31,808 nt of DNA from Actinomycetota bacterium (GCA_020029625.1 JAIBJP010000003.1:1-31808); one strand, 5' to 3'. Positions 13,839-23,885 are shown, numbered from the stretch's first letter. Program-made: numbers and translations. The notes: generated by a model not told the origin, from the sequence alone.

Positions 13839-13913
13839 GGCGCATCCGGGCCACCACGCGTACGGTCTCCGCCGATACGCTCGAAGCGGAGGGAGGCCCG
13901 CGGCGGCCCCGGG
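13839..13913 (+). repeat. 75-bp element, copy 1 (upstream of murJ)
   Basis: Shares three blocks at identical spacing with copy 2 (23790-23864): GGCGC, then after 8 nt CACCACGCG (13852-13860), then after 26 nt a 27-nt block (13887-13913) that starts CGGAGGGAGGC and ends GCGGCGGCCCCGGG with one difference. Both copies also hold a TANNNT hexamer at element positions 38-43 (here TACGCT, 13876-13881), which would place a transcription start at the 27-nt block. Each copy precedes a long operon. Confidence 0.6.
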
Positions 13914-13958
13914 ATGAGGCCCGCCCCTTCCGGCCGCTCGCCTATGCTCGCCGGGTGA
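13914..13958 (+). CDS. Possible 14-codon leader ORF before murJ
   Basis: ATG 13914 follows the GGAGGGAGG purine block of the upstream element and encodes MRPAPSGRSPMLAG. Its TGA overlaps the murJ GTG (GTGA, 13955-13958), so it could couple translation into murJ if transcription starts at the upstream element. If the downstream TATGCT box is used, this ORF is not transcribed. Codon content is unremarkable for this GC-rich DNA. Confidence 0.25.
   Translation: MRPAPSGRSPMLAG
13943..13948 (+). promoter_or_regulatory. -10 box (TATGCT) of murJ
   Basis: TATGCT is 6 nt from the murJ GTG, the spacing expected for a leaderless transcript. Confidence 0.5.
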
Positions 13959-15543
13959 AGGCCGACGAGGCGGCCCGGACCGAGCCCGCGCCCGCCCGGC
14001 GACTGGCGTGGTCGACGGCGATCTTCGCCGCCGCCACCGGTCTATCGCGCGTCTTCGGCCTGCTGCGCGAGATCGTCGCGAGGAACTACTTCGGCGTCCA
14101 GGGCTCCATCAACGCGTTCGAGATCGCGTTTCTGATCCCCAACACCGTGCGCGCGCTCGTCGCCGACGCCGCACTCTCGGGGGCCTTCGTGCCCATCTTC
14201 GGCGAACTGCTCGAGAAGGGGAACCGCGCGCGGGCGTGGCGCGTCGCATCGACTCTCTTCTGGCTGATGCTCATCGGCCTCGGCACGCTCACGGCCCTCT
14301 TCATCCTCCTAGCGCCGTGGCTCATGAGCCCATTTCCCTACAAGCAGGACCTGCTCGTCGGCCTCTCCCGAATCCTCTTCCCGCTGGTCCTCTTGCTTGG
14401 GCTCTCCGGGATCGTCGTGGGGATCCTGAACAGCTACGAACACTTCACGGTGCCCGCTCTCACGCCGGTCTTCTGGAACGTGGTCATCATCCTCGGGCTG
14501 GTAATCGGGGTCCCGCTGGTGGAGTCCAAGGACGCGAAGCTCTATGTCTACGCAGGCGCGATCCTCGCGGGCACTGTCGTCCAGTTCCTCTTGCCGCTCC
14601 CGTGGCTGCGCGGACGGGGTGGACGCCTCCAGCTCGTGCTCGACTGGCGCGACCCGGCGGTGCGGCGGGTCTTCGTGCTCATGCTTCCGGTCACGCTCGC
14701 GCTCGGGCTCATCAACGTCAACGCCCTGATCAACGCCGTCTTCGCCGCCAAGCTGATCGACCCGGACATCGCGCCGAGCGCGATCAACGCAGCCTTTCGG
14801 ATCTACATGCTGCCGCAGGGCATCTTCTCGGTAGCGGTCGCCACGGTGCTCTTTCCGCGGATGGCACGGCTGGCCGCGCGCGCCGACTTCGACACCTTCC
14901 GCGAGACGGTCTCGCTGGGCCTGCGGCAGATCGGCTTCTTGCTCCTGCCTGCGAGCGCAGTCTCGGCGGTCCTCGCCGCCCCGATCGTTCGGCTCGCCTA
15001 CGAACGTGGAGCCTTCACCGAAAAGCAGACCACCGTTGTCGCCGGCGCGCTCGCGGCTTTTTCGCTCGGGCTGACGTTCAACGGGACGATGCTGATGCTG
15101 AACCGAGCGTTCTTCAGCCTGCAGTCGCCATGGACGCCGACGGCGATCGCGCTCGGCAATCTCGGGCTCAACGCTGCCCTTGCGACAGCCTTCTATCGAG
15201 TCGGCGTCTGGGGGCTCCCGCTGGCCACCTCGCTCGTGAACATCGCCGGAACGGGAGCGCTCCTCTTCGTCTTCCGGCGAAGGCTGGGCAGCGTGGACGG
15301 CGGTCGCCTCGTCGACTCCTATCTGCGCATCGCGGTCGCCTCCGCCCTCGCGGCCGGGGCCGCGTTCGGCGTGTGGTACGGGCTCGACGCCGCCGTCGGG
15401 CGCTCGTTCGCCGGGCAACTTCTCTCCGTCGGTGGGGCCCTCGCCGTCTCGGTGGGCCTCTACCTCGCGCTCGCGCGCGCCTTCTCGATCAGAGAGCTCG
15501 AGCTCCTCCTCTCGCTCCGGCGCCGATCCGCTACAACGAGCTA

Positions 15544-15544
<1 letters not shown>
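13955..15544 (+). CDS. murJ: Lipid II flippase MurJ (MviN)
   Basis: Flips the peptidoglycan precursor lipid II across the cytoplasmic membrane. The 529 residues contain the MviN/MurJ pattern: STAIFAAATGLSRVFGLLREIVARNYFG, then NAFEIAFLIPNTVRALVADAALSGAFVPIF, and about 14 hydrophobic helices across the length (for example LFWLMLIGLGTLTALFILL, LILFPLVLLLGLSGIVVG). No cytoplasmic pseudokinase tail, as in mycobacterial MviN, is present. The GTG start is preceded by TATGCT at 6 nt and no Shine-Dalgarno. Its TAG stop shares a base with the lepA GTG (TAGTG). It is divergent from rpsT and heads the murJ-lepA-hemW unit. Confidence 0.95.
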
Positions 15545-17327
<1,783 letters not shown>

Positions 17328-17331
<4 letters not shown>

Positions 17332-18455
17332 AGTCGGCTCCGCAAGGCGTCAGGCATCTGTACGTCCATCTCCCGTTCTGCGCACACCGCTGCGGCTACT
17401 GCGATTTCGTCACGCTCGTTGGCAAGCGGGAAGGCCACGGCGCGTACGTGGATGCGCTGCTGGCGGAGCTCGAGCTCGAGCGGGAGGTCCTCGCCGAAGG
17501 AGTCGAGACCGTCTTCCTCGGCGGCGGCACACCGACGTTCACAGAGCCGAGAGAGCTCGCCCGTCTCCTCGACTCGCTCCCGCGGGCGGCCGAGGTCACC
17601 GTCGAGGCGAACCCGGAGACCGTGACGCCCCAGCTTGCCTCGCTCCTGCGCGAGAGCGGAGTGACGAGGGTCTCGCTCGGGGCGCAGAGCTTCGATCCAC
17701 GGCTGCTCGCCGTGCTCGAGCGGCGCGCCGGGCCCGACGACGTCCGCCGAGCCTTTTACCATTTGCGTGATGCCGGTTTTGACAACATCTCTCTGGATCT
17801 CATCTACGGAATTCCAGGACAGGGCCCCTCCGACCTGGAGCGAGATCTGGCAGCGGCTTTGGCTCTGGGACCGGAGCACCTCTCCTGCTACGAGCTCGAG
17901 GCCAAGCCGGGGACGCGGTTCGTCCACGCCTGGGGTGCCGAGCTCGCCCGCCAGGAGGAGGCCATGGAGGGCTATTTCGAGCAGGTGGTCGAGACCATCG
18001 TCGCTGCCGGCTACCGGTGGTACGAGACGGCCAACTTCTGCCGCGAAGGGCGCCAGGCCGGGCACAACATGGCCTACTGGCTGGGTCGGGACTACCTTGG
18101 CCTCGGAATCGGCGCCGTCTCGACTGTCGGTGAACTGCGTTGGCGCAACGCCCCGAAGCTGGCTCCGTACCTCGCCGCGCTCGCCTCCGGGCTGCGGCCC
18201 CCCAGGGAGCTCGAGCAACTGGACGGACCGACGCGCGTCGTAGAGCGTCTCATGCTCGGCTTGCGCCTGGACCGGCCCGTTCCGCTCGCGGAGGTGGCAG
18301 GCGCCGTGGAGCCGGGGGCGCTCGACCGTCTCGAGCGGCTCGGCCTCGTTCAGCGGACAGTCGGAAGCCTTGGGCTCACACGCCGTGGCCGCTTCCTGGG
18401 CGGAGGCGTGACCGCAGAGCTGATCGCTGAAACCCCTGCAAAGGACTACAATTGA
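17328..18455 (+). CDS. hemW: HemW-like radical SAM protein (heme chaperone)
   Basis: Radical SAM protein of the HemN/HemW family. The 375 residues start RHLYVHLPFCAHRCGYCDF with the iron-sulfur motif C18-x3-C22-x2-C25; the residue pattern CxxxCxxCDF, rather than CxxxCxxCxC, favours HemW, a heme-binding chaperone, over true coproporphyrinogen III dehydrogenase. FLGGGTPT, VEANPET and GAQSFD are typical. The C-terminal HemN domain (AGHNMAYWLGRDYLGLGIGAVST) is complete. ATG 17328 overlaps the lepA stop (ATGA). lepA-hemW-hrcA-dnaJ is a widespread order. No heme-pathway gene is nearby. Confidence 0.93.
18447..18452 (+). promoter_or_regulatory. -10 box (TACAAT) of hrcA
   Basis: TACAAT, the best consensus -10 in the window, ends 10 nt before ATG 18463, predicting a leader of 3-4 nt. 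It overlaps the last codons of hemW. Confidence 0.5.
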
Positions 18456-18462
18456 CCGAGGA

Positions 18463-19509
18463 ATGGATCTCGGGCAACCACAGCTGACTCCGCGTCAGGA
18501 GGCGATCCTCGTGCGCGTGGTCGAGGAGTACGTCGAGACGGGCGAGCCAGTGGGCTCGAAGACGGTTGTCGAGCGGACGGGCCTGGAGGTCTCCTCCTCG
18601 ACGGTGCGCTACGAGCTGGCCCAGCTGGAGGAGTTCGGGTTTCTCTCACATCCGCACACTTCCGCGGGCCGGGTGCCCACGGACCTTGGCTACCGCTTCT
18701 TCGTCGACCGCGTCATCGAGTCGGTCGAGCCGCGCCCGTCGGACGCGGAGCTCACCCTCGATCTTTCACAGCTGAAGAGCGAGGTCGACTCGGCGCTGCA
18801 GGTGACGACCGACGCGCTCGCGGAGATGACTCACCTGCTCGCCCTCGTTTCCGCGCCACCCCTCCAGACGACTGCGGTGCGGCGGGTCGAGGTGATCGTG
18901 CTGCAGCCACAGCTCGTGCTCGTCGTCGTGATCACGGCTGCGGGAGGCGTCATGAAGCAGCTCTTCAGCTTTGCGGAGCCTGTCGACCCCGGCCTCGCCG
19001 AATGGGCGAGCGAGTACCTGAACGAGCGGATCTCCGGCCTCCAGTTGGGCGCGCGGCTCCTACGCGACCGCTTCGAGAACACGGAGCTCTCCTCGCGCGA
19101 GCGAGACTTCCTTGCCGAGCTTCGTCCGGCGTTTACAGACGTGCTCGAGCCGGGCGACCAAGCTCTCTACGTCGGAGGCACGGCCGGCCTCCTCGGTGAG
19201 TTTCGCGCCGAGGACCTCGGCGGCTACCGGCGCCTGCTCGAGGTGCTCGAGCAGCGGGCTGCCCTCCTCGGGCTCATGCGCGCGAGCCTGATGTCGAAGC
19301 GTGCCTTCGTGCGCTTGGGCTCGGAGTTCGAGGATCCCGAGCTCGCGAGGGTTTCCCTCGTGGGCGCGCCCTACGGACTCCAGCACCGCAACCTCGGCAC
19401 GGTGAGCCTGCTCGGCCCGGTGCGGATGGACTACGTCAAGGCCGTCGATGCAGTCCGCTCGGCCGCGCGCGAGCTGTCGCGGTTCGTCGAGGAGCTCTAC
19501 GAGGACTGA
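18463..19509 (+). CDS. hrcA: Heat-inducible transcription repressor HrcA
   Basis: Repressor of heat-shock genes that binds the CIRCE operator. The 348 residues show the N-terminal winged-helix domain (LTPRQEAILVRVVEEYVETGEPVGSK, SSSTVRYELAQLEEFGFLSHPHTSAGRVPTDLGYR) and the C-terminal GAF-like/dimerisation domain (MRASLMSKRAFVRLGSEFEDPELARVSLVGAPYG). Its position before dnaJ is classical. No CIRCE sequence (TTAGCACTC-N9-GAGTGCTAA) is visible near hrcA or dnaJ, so its targets are probably elsewhere (groE or dnaK) or the operator is diverged. A leaderless or near-leaderless mRNA is suggested by TACAAT just upstream. Confidence 0.96.
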   Translation: MDLGQPQLTPRQEAILVRVVEEYVETGEPVGSKTVVERTGLEVSSSTVRYELAQLEEFGFLSHPHTSAGRVPTDLGYRFFVDRVIESVEPRPSDAELTLDLSQLKSEVDSALQVTTDALAEMTHLLALVSAPPLQTTAVRRVEVIVLQPQLVLVVVITAAGGVMKQLFSFAEPVDPGLAEWASEYLNERISGLQLGARLLRDRFENTELSSRERDFLAELRPAFTDVLEPGDQALYVGGTAGLLGEFRAEDLGGYRRLLEVLEQRAALLGLMRASLMSKRAFVRLGSEFEDPELARVSLVGAPYGLQHRNLGTVSLLGPVRMDYVKAVDAVRSAARELSRFVEELYED

Positions 19510-19549
19510 TCCGGTCGCGCAGAGGCGCGATTCCGTGGGAAGCCCTCAC

Positions 19550-19555
19550 TAAGCT
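19550..19555 (+). promoter_or_regulatory. -10 box (TAAGCT) of dnaJ
   Basis: TAAGCT stands 6 nt before the dnaJ GTG, giving a leaderless start; the 52-nt hrcA-dnaJ gap shows no Shine-Dalgarno and no CIRCE. Confidence 0.45.
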
Positions 19556-19561
19556 AAGAGC

Positions 19562-20686
19562 GTGGCGACGGTCCGACGCGATTACTACGACGTCCTCGGC
19601 GTCTCCCGTAGCGCGTCCGAGAAGGAGATCAAGTCCGCCTTCCGCAAGCTCGCTCGGGAGCTCCATCCGGACGTGTCCGAGGAGGCCGGCGCGGAGGAGC
19701 GGTTTCGCGAGGCGGCGGAGGCCTACGAGGTCCTTTCCCGGGGGGAGACGCGCGAGCTCTACGACCGCTTCGGTCACGAGGGGTTGCGAACAGGCGGTTT
19801 CCGGCCGACCCAGTTCGACTTCGCGAACATTGCGGATCTCTTCTCCGTCTTCTTCGGAGACGAGCTCTTCGGCATGGGGCGAGGCGCCTCCCGGCGAGGC
19901 GGCCGTGGCGCCGATGTCCTGGCGGAAGTGACCATCGATCTCGAGGAGGCCGCGCGCGGAGTCGTGCGCCCCGTCCCCATTCCCGTCGACGTCGCCTGTG
20001 AGACCTGCCGTGGAAGCGGCGCGGCTCCCGGTACGAGCCCCGAACCCTGTGCCCGCTGCGGGGGCGCCGGACGGCTCCAGTCCGTTTCGGCCTCCGTCTT
20101 CGGCCAGTTCGTACGGACGCAGAGCTGTCCTGAGTGCGGAGGAAATGGCCAGGTTCTCTCGACGCCGTGCGCGGACTGTCGGGGGAGCGGTCTGACGACC
20201 GAGGAGCGGACGCTCGAGGTCGAGATCCCGCCTGGGATCCATGACGGCCAGCGCATCCGTCTCAGCGGAGAAGGTCACGCGGGGGCGCTCGGCGGGCGCG
20301 CCGGCGACGTCTACGTCCTCGTGCGGATTTCCCCTCACGAGCTCTTCGTCCGCGACGGAAACGACATCGTCTCCAGCGTCGACCTGACCATGACTGAAGC
20401 TGCACTCGGGACTCGCAAGCAGGTGCCTACGCTCGAGGGCGACATGGAGCTCGAGTTCAAGCCGGGAACGCAAGCGGGAGAGATGCGAGTGTTAGGAGGG
20501 CAGGGAATGCCCGTCCTGCAGGGCTTCGGGCGAGGCGACCACCGTCTCCTCGTCAACCTGAACGTGCCGCGCAACCTGACGGATGAACAGCGTCGCCTGC
20601 TCGAGGATTTCGCACGCTCGGAGCACGAGGCGAACTACAAGGCAGACGGAAGCTTCTTCGAGAAGCTGCGGACGGCTTTCCGCTGA
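19562..20686 (+). CDS. dnaJ: Chaperone DnaJ
   Basis: Hsp40 co-chaperone that delivers substrates to DnaK and stimulates its ATPase. The 374 residues contain a J domain with HPD (35-37) in RELHPDVSEE, a short Gly/Phe region (about 75-115), four zinc motifs CETCRGSG, CARCGGAG, CPECGGNG, CADCRGSG (about 146-210) and C-terminal substrate domains (ISPHELFVRDGNDIVS, GRGDHRLLVNLNVP). Architecture is complete type I. No dnaK or grpE lies in the window, so this is the hrcA-linked dnaJ2-type locus rather than the dnaK operon. Its stop overlaps the probable CTG start of prmA (CTGA). Confidence 0.96.
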   Translation: MATVRRDYYDVLGVSRSASEKEIKSAFRKLARELHPDVSEEAGAEERFREAAEAYEVLSRGETRELYDRFGHEGLRTGGFRPTQFDFANIADLFSVFFGDELFGMGRGASRRGGRGADVLAEVTIDLEEAARGVVRPVPIPVDVACETCRGSGAAPGTSPEPCARCGGAGRLQSVSASVFGQFVRTQSCPECGGNGQVLSTPCADCRGSGLTTEERTLEVEIPPGIHDGQRIRLSGEGHAGALGGRAGDVYVLVRISPHELFVRDGNDIVSSVDLTMTEAALGTRKQVPTLEGDMELEFKPGTQAGEMRVLGGQGMPVLQGFGRGDHRLLVNLNVPRNLTDEQRRLLEDFARSEHEANYKADGSFFEKLRTAFR

Positions 20687-21450
20687 GCGAGCCGGAGCTT
20701 CGGCGCCTCTCCGTGCGCGTGCCTCTCCCTCGCGCGGAGGAGGCGAGGGCGGCAATGGTCGAGCTCTTTCCCGGAGGCTTCGAGGAGGTCGAGCTCGACA
20801 CCGACCTCGAGCTGGCTGCCTACGGGGATGCGGGAGCCGAGGAGCGCTTCTGGCACGTCTTCGGCCCGGGCTCCGTAGTCGAAGTGGAGCGAGGCTGGGA
20901 GGAGGCATGGAAGCAGTTCCATCGACCCGTCCGGATCGGTCAGCTCTGGGTCGGTCCGCCGTGGGAGGAGCCTGACGAGGAATCCGTCCCGGTCGTCATA
21001 GACCCCGGACGCGCGTTCGGGACGGGGGCGCACGCGACGACGCGGCTGTGCCTCGAGCTCCTGGTGGAGCGACCGAGGACGAGCGTCGTCGATCTGGGCT
21101 GCGGATCGGGAGTCCTCGCGGTCGCGGCCGCGAAGTTGGGCTTCGCACCGGTTTTTGCGCTCGACGTCGACCCCGACGCAGTCGCGGCCGCCGGTGAGAA
21201 CGTACGGAAGAACAAGGTCGACGTAGAGGTCGGGTGCGCGGATGTGTTCGCCGCTGAGCTTCCCCCGGTTGAACTTGCCCTCGCGAACCTCACCCTGGGA
21301 GCGGTCGAGCGCGTGGGGGGGCGGTTCCACGGGGGCGAGCTGATCGCATCCGGCTATCTGGCCTCGGAACGGCCCGCGCTTGCGGGCTGGAAGCGCCTCG
21401 ATCGGCGTGCCGCGGAGGGCTGGGCGGCCGACCTCTACTCGCCGGTCTGA
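20683..21450 (+). CDS. prmA: Ribosomal protein L11 methyltransferase, probable CTG start
   Basis: SAM-dependent methyltransferase that trimethylates L11. The catalytic domain has GRAFGTGAHATTRLCLELL, VVDLGCGSGVLAVAAAKLG (SAM loop) and FALDVDPDAVAAAGENVRKN; ANLTLG replaces the usual ANIL motif. The frame is open upstream of the first standard start (GTG 20713) and encodes SEPELRRLSVRVPLPRAEEA, where LRRLSVRVP matches the first strand of the N-terminal domain. CTG 20683 forms CTGA with the dnaJ stop and would give MSEPELRRLSVRV, 255 aa; GTG 20713 would give 245 aa and lose that strand. Follows dnaJ as in many bacteria. Confident of the family, less of the start. Confidence 0.88.
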   Translation: MSEPELRRLSVRVPLPRAEEARAAMVELFPGGFEEVELDTDLELAAYGDAGAEERFWHVFGPGSVVEVERGWEEAWKQFHRPVRIGQLWVGPPWEEPDEESVPVVIDPGRAFGTGAHATTRLCLELLVERPRTSVVDLGCGSGVLAVAAAKLGFAPVFALDVDPDAVAAAGENVRKNKVDVEVGCADVFAAELPPVELALANLTLGAVERVGGRFHGGELIASGYLASERPALAGWKRLDRRAAEGWAADLYSPV

Positions 21451-21454
21451 GGGC

Positions 21455-21460
21455 TACTCT
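21455..21460 (+). promoter_or_regulatory. -10 box (TACTCT) of the small membrane protein gene
   Basis: TACTCT ends 8 nt before the GTG at 21469, in the 18-nt gap after prmA. Confidence 0.4.
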
Positions 21461-21468
21461 TTCCAGTA

Positions 21469-21798
21469 GTGCATTTGGTCGGCTGTGGTCGGTTTTGGCT
21501 CTGGGCGATTGCGGGCGCGCTCGTGACCTTCTCGTTCGTGGCGGCGGCGTCGATCGGCCTGCTCATCCTCCCGTTTGCCGCTCTCGCGACGGTTTTCGTC
21601 GCTCGCTGGACGCGCGACCGCGCTGAGCCGCTCGGGTCGCTCGTCGGAGGGGCGTCGATCTGCTTCCTGATCGCCTGGCTCCAGCGAGCGCCGGGAGGCT
21701 TCGACTCTCGTCCATGGTTCGGCGCGGGCATCTTCCTGGCAGCGGCCGGCATCGCCGGCTACGCGCTCCTCACGCGCCGGCTCGCGCCTCCGGCGTAG
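21469..21798 (+). CDS. Small membrane protein of unknown function
   Basis: A 109-residue protein I do not recognise. It has three likely membrane helices: about 9-31 (FWLWAIAGALVTFSFVAAAS), about 33-45 with 58-70 as a possible hairpin, and 84-102 (FGAGIFLAAAGIAGYALL). A short charged loop (ARWTRDRAEP, about 45-54) separates them, and the tail is basic (LTRRLAPPA). The GTG start is supported only by a TACTCT box 8 nt upstream; no Shine-Dalgarno. It is 18 nt after prmA and 29 nt before mtaB, so it may be its own small transcript. No conserved motif suggests an activity. Confidence 0.6.
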   Translation: MHLVGCGRFWLWAIAGALVTFSFVAAASIGLLILPFAALATVFVARWTRDRAEPLGSLVGGASICFLIAWLQRAPGGFDSRPWFGAGIFLAAAGIAGYALLTRRLAPPA

Positions 21799-21812
21799 CC
21801 GCCCAGGTCGGC

Positions 21813-21818
21813 TAGCAT
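21813..21818 (+). promoter_or_regulatory. -10 box (TAGCAT) of mtaB
   Basis: TAGCAT ends 9 nt before ATG 21828, predicting a leader of 2-3 nt. Confidence 0.4.
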
Positions 21819-21827
21819 CCGCGCGTC

Positions 21828-23021
21828 ATGGCGCGTTTCAGCGTCGATTTCCTCGGCTGCAAGGTGTCGCACACCGATGCGCAGGAGCTGCGCGAGCGCC
21901 TCGCGGCGGAGGGCCACCTGGAGGCGAAGGAAGCCGTCCACGTCGCTGTGATCAACACCTGCTGTGTGACTCACGAAGCCGTGCGGAAGTCTCGCCAGGC
22001 GGCGCGGCGCGCTGCCAGGAGGGCGGCCCGCGTCTACGTGACGGGCTGCGGCGCGCGGCTCGCGGGAGCCTTCGACGGGCTCCCCGCGAACGTGACGGTT
22101 GTTTCGGTGACAGGTGAGCGGGCGCCGGAGTTCGTCGCTCGCGACGTCGGAGCCATCGGCTGCGTCGGGGCGAGCGTCGGGCTCGACCGGGTACGGGCTT
22201 TCGTCAAGGTTCAGGACGGCTGCAGCTTCTCGTGCAGGTTCTGCGTCATCCCTCAGGTGCGCGGAGCTTCCCGTAGCCGCTCGGCGAGCGCGGTGCTCGC
22301 CGAGATTCAGCGCCGGGTCGAGCAGGGACACCGTGAAGTCGTCCTGACCGGGATCAATCTCGGCTGCTATCGCGATCGGGAAGCGCGTTTCGACCTCCCC
22401 GAGCTCGTCCGAACCGCCGGTCGGACGCCGGGTCTCGCACGTCTCCGCCTCTCCTCGATCGAGGTCAACCACCTGAGCGAGGATCTCGTTGCGGCGATGC
22501 GCGAGACGCCGTCCGTCTCCCCTCATCTGCATGTCCCGCTCCAGTCCGGCGACGACAACGTGCTGCGGGCGATGGGCCGCCGCTACTCGGTCGCCACCTA
22601 TCTGAGGCGAGCTAGGCAGGCGGAGGGCTTCAACCTGACGACGGACGTCATCGTCGGTTTCCCGGCGGAGGACGAGCGGGCATTCGAGCGGACGCTGGCG
22701 GCCGTCGAGACGGCCGGCATCACGAAGGTGCACGTCTTTCCGTATTCGCCGCGTCCGGGAACGGCCACGGCCGCGGAGGACACGGTTCCACCGGCAGTCA
22801 AGAAGGAGAGGGGCGCCAGCCTCCGCGCGCTCTCGGCCGAGGCGTGCCGGCAGCGGTGGCTCTCGAAGGTTGGGAGCGAGGACGTCGTGCTCGTCGACCG
22901 CCCCGGGCGCGGATACGGCGACGACTATTCCCCCTGGCTCGTCGACGGTCCCGTAGGCGCGCTCGTCTCGGCTCGTGCCGAGGCCGTGACGCCCCAAGGC
23001 ATCCATGGCGTCGCAGCCTGA
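21828..23021 (+). CDS. mtaB: tRNA t6A37 methylthiotransferase MtaB
   Basis: Radical SAM methylthiotransferase that converts t6A to ms2t6A at position 37 of tRNAs reading ANN codons. The 397 residues carry the N-terminal UPF0004 domain with Cys11 (FLGCKVS), Cys45/46 (NTCCVTH) and GCGA, then the radical SAM cluster CSFSCRFC (132, 136, 139), VLTGINLGCY, SSIEV and HVPLQSGDDNVLRAMGRRY. A short C-terminal TRAM-like region follows. The CKVSHTD start and GINLG pattern favour MtaB (YqeV) over MiaB (ms2i6A) and RimO. The HIT gene overlaps its end by 17 nt. Start ATG has a TAGCAT box and no clear Shine-Dalgarno. Confidence 0.9.
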   Translation: MARFSVDFLGCKVSHTDAQELRERLAAEGHLEAKEAVHVAVINTCCVTHEAVRKSRQAARRAARRAARVYVTGCGARLAGAFDGLPANVTVVSVTGERAPEFVARDVGAIGCVGASVGLDRVRAFVKVQDGCSFSCRFCVIPQVRGASRSRSASAVLAEIQRRVEQGHREVVLTGINLGCYRDREARFDLPELVRTAGRTPGLARLRLSSIEVNHLSEDLVAAMRETPSVSPHLHVPLQSGDDNVLRAMGRRYSVATYLRRARQAEGFNLTTDVIVGFPAEDERAFERTLAAVETAGITKVHVFPYSPRPGTATAAEDTVPPAVKKERGASLRALSAEACRQRWLSKVGSEDVVLVDRPGRGYGDDYSPWLVDGPVGALVSARAEAVTPQGIHGVAA

Positions 23022-23334
23022 TTGTCTCTTCTGCAAGCTCGTGGTCGACGGCGACCATGTGAACCGGGCCGACGGCTTCGTCGCTGTGGAGGACATCAAT
23101 CCAAAGGCGCCTGTGCACTTGCTCGTTCTCCCGGAGCGGCACGTCGACACCTTTCGGGAGATCGACCAGTTTCCCGCGGGCGAGGCCAAGCGGATGCTCG
23201 AATTCGTCGCGGACACAGCCCGAGACGCGGGGCTCGAGGACTACCAGGTGGTCGTGAACGTGGGGCCTGCGGCCGGGCAGACGATTTTTCATCTGCACTG
23301 GCACATTCTCGGCGGCGGGACGGCCTTCGAGTGA
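23005..23334 (+). CDS. HIT family nucleotide-binding protein
   Basis: Histidine triad protein; family members hydrolyse AMP-lysine-type phosphoramidates or dinucleoside polyphosphates. The 109 residues contain DCLFCKLV (CxxC zinc pair), PVHLLVLPERHVDTF and the catalytic triad HLHWHIL (His96, 98, 100). It matches HinT-like proteins in length. It overlaps mtaB by 17 nt and yqeY by 4 (GTGA), so it is translated from the same transcript. An AAGG precedes the ATG. The natural substrate cannot be told from sequence. Confidence 0.92.
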   Translation: MASQPDCLFCKLVVDGDHVNRADGFVAVEDINPKAPVHLLVLPERHVDTFREIDQFPAGEAKRMLEFVADTARDAGLEDYQVVVNVGPAAGQTIFHLHWHILGGGTAFE

Positions 23335-23774
23335 GCCTGATCGCGCGAATCGAAGAGGAGCTGAAGACCGCGATGCGCGCCCGCGACCAGGAGCGCACGG
23401 ATGCGCTCCGGCTCACGCTCGCGTCGCTGCGGTCGGCGGAGAAGGAGGTGCAGCGCCAGCTGAAGGAGGACGAGGAGCTGCACGTTCTCCAACGTGAGCG
23501 CAAGCGCAGGATGGAAGCGGCCGAGGCGTTCCGCGGGGGAGGCAGGGAGGAGCAGGCCGCGAAAGAGGAGCGCGAGCTCGAGATCATTCAGGAGTTCATG
23601 CCCGAGCCTGTCGAGGAGGACGAGCTCGAGCGAATCATCGACGACGCGATCGCCGAAACCGGGGCCACGTCGTTGCGCGACCTCGGCCGCGTGATGGCAG
23701 ACGTGATGCCGCAGGTGGCAGGGCGGGCCGACGGGTCGGTCGTGAGCCAGCTCGTCCGCGAAAAGCTGGCCTAG
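23331..23774 (+). CDS. yqeY: GatB/YqeY domain protein
   Basis: A 147-residue free-standing YqeY protein, related to the tRNA-binding tail of GatB in the amidotransferase. It begins MSLIARIEEELKTAMRARDQERTDALRLTLASLRSAEKE and shows the family core FRGGGREEQAAKEERELEIIQEFMPEPVEEDEL plus DLGRVMADVMPQVAGRADGSVVSQLVREKL. The precise role of solo YqeY is not established; a link to tRNA-dependent amidation or tRNA binding is assumed. The GTG overlaps the HIT stop (GTGA). It ends the mtaB unit; the 75-bp element copy 2 follows 16 nt later. Confidence 0.92.
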   Translation: MSLIARIEEELKTAMRARDQERTDALRLTLASLRSAEKEVQRQLKEDEELHVLQRERKRRMEAAEAFRGGGREEQAAKEERELEIIQEFMPEPVEEDELERIIDDAIAETGATSLRDLGRVMADVMPQVAGRADGSVVSQLVREKLA

Positions 23775-23789
23775 CTCAGAGTTGATTTC

Positions 23790-23864
23790 GGCGCGATCCG
23801 CGCACCACGCGCGCGCCGCGTACCACTAGGGTGAAACCGGAGGGAGGCTCGCGGCGGCCCCGGG
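23790..23864 (+). repeat. 75-bp element, copy 2 (upstream of phoH)
   Basis: Second copy of the element at 13839-13913. CACCACGCG lies at 23803-23811 and the 27-nt block at 23838-23864, 26 of 27 bases identical to copy 1, with identical spacing. TAGGGT at 23827-23832 occupies the same register as TACGCT in copy 1. It ends 35 nt before the preferred phoH start. Confidence 0.6.
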
Positions 23865-23885
23865 GGCAATCTCCTCTCGTCTCAC

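Noticed and set aside
14309..15418. Minus-strand frame of 369 codons opposite murJ
   Set aside because: Composition is that of an antisense shadow (Arg/Glu/Asp/Gln repeats) and murJ is certain on the other strand.
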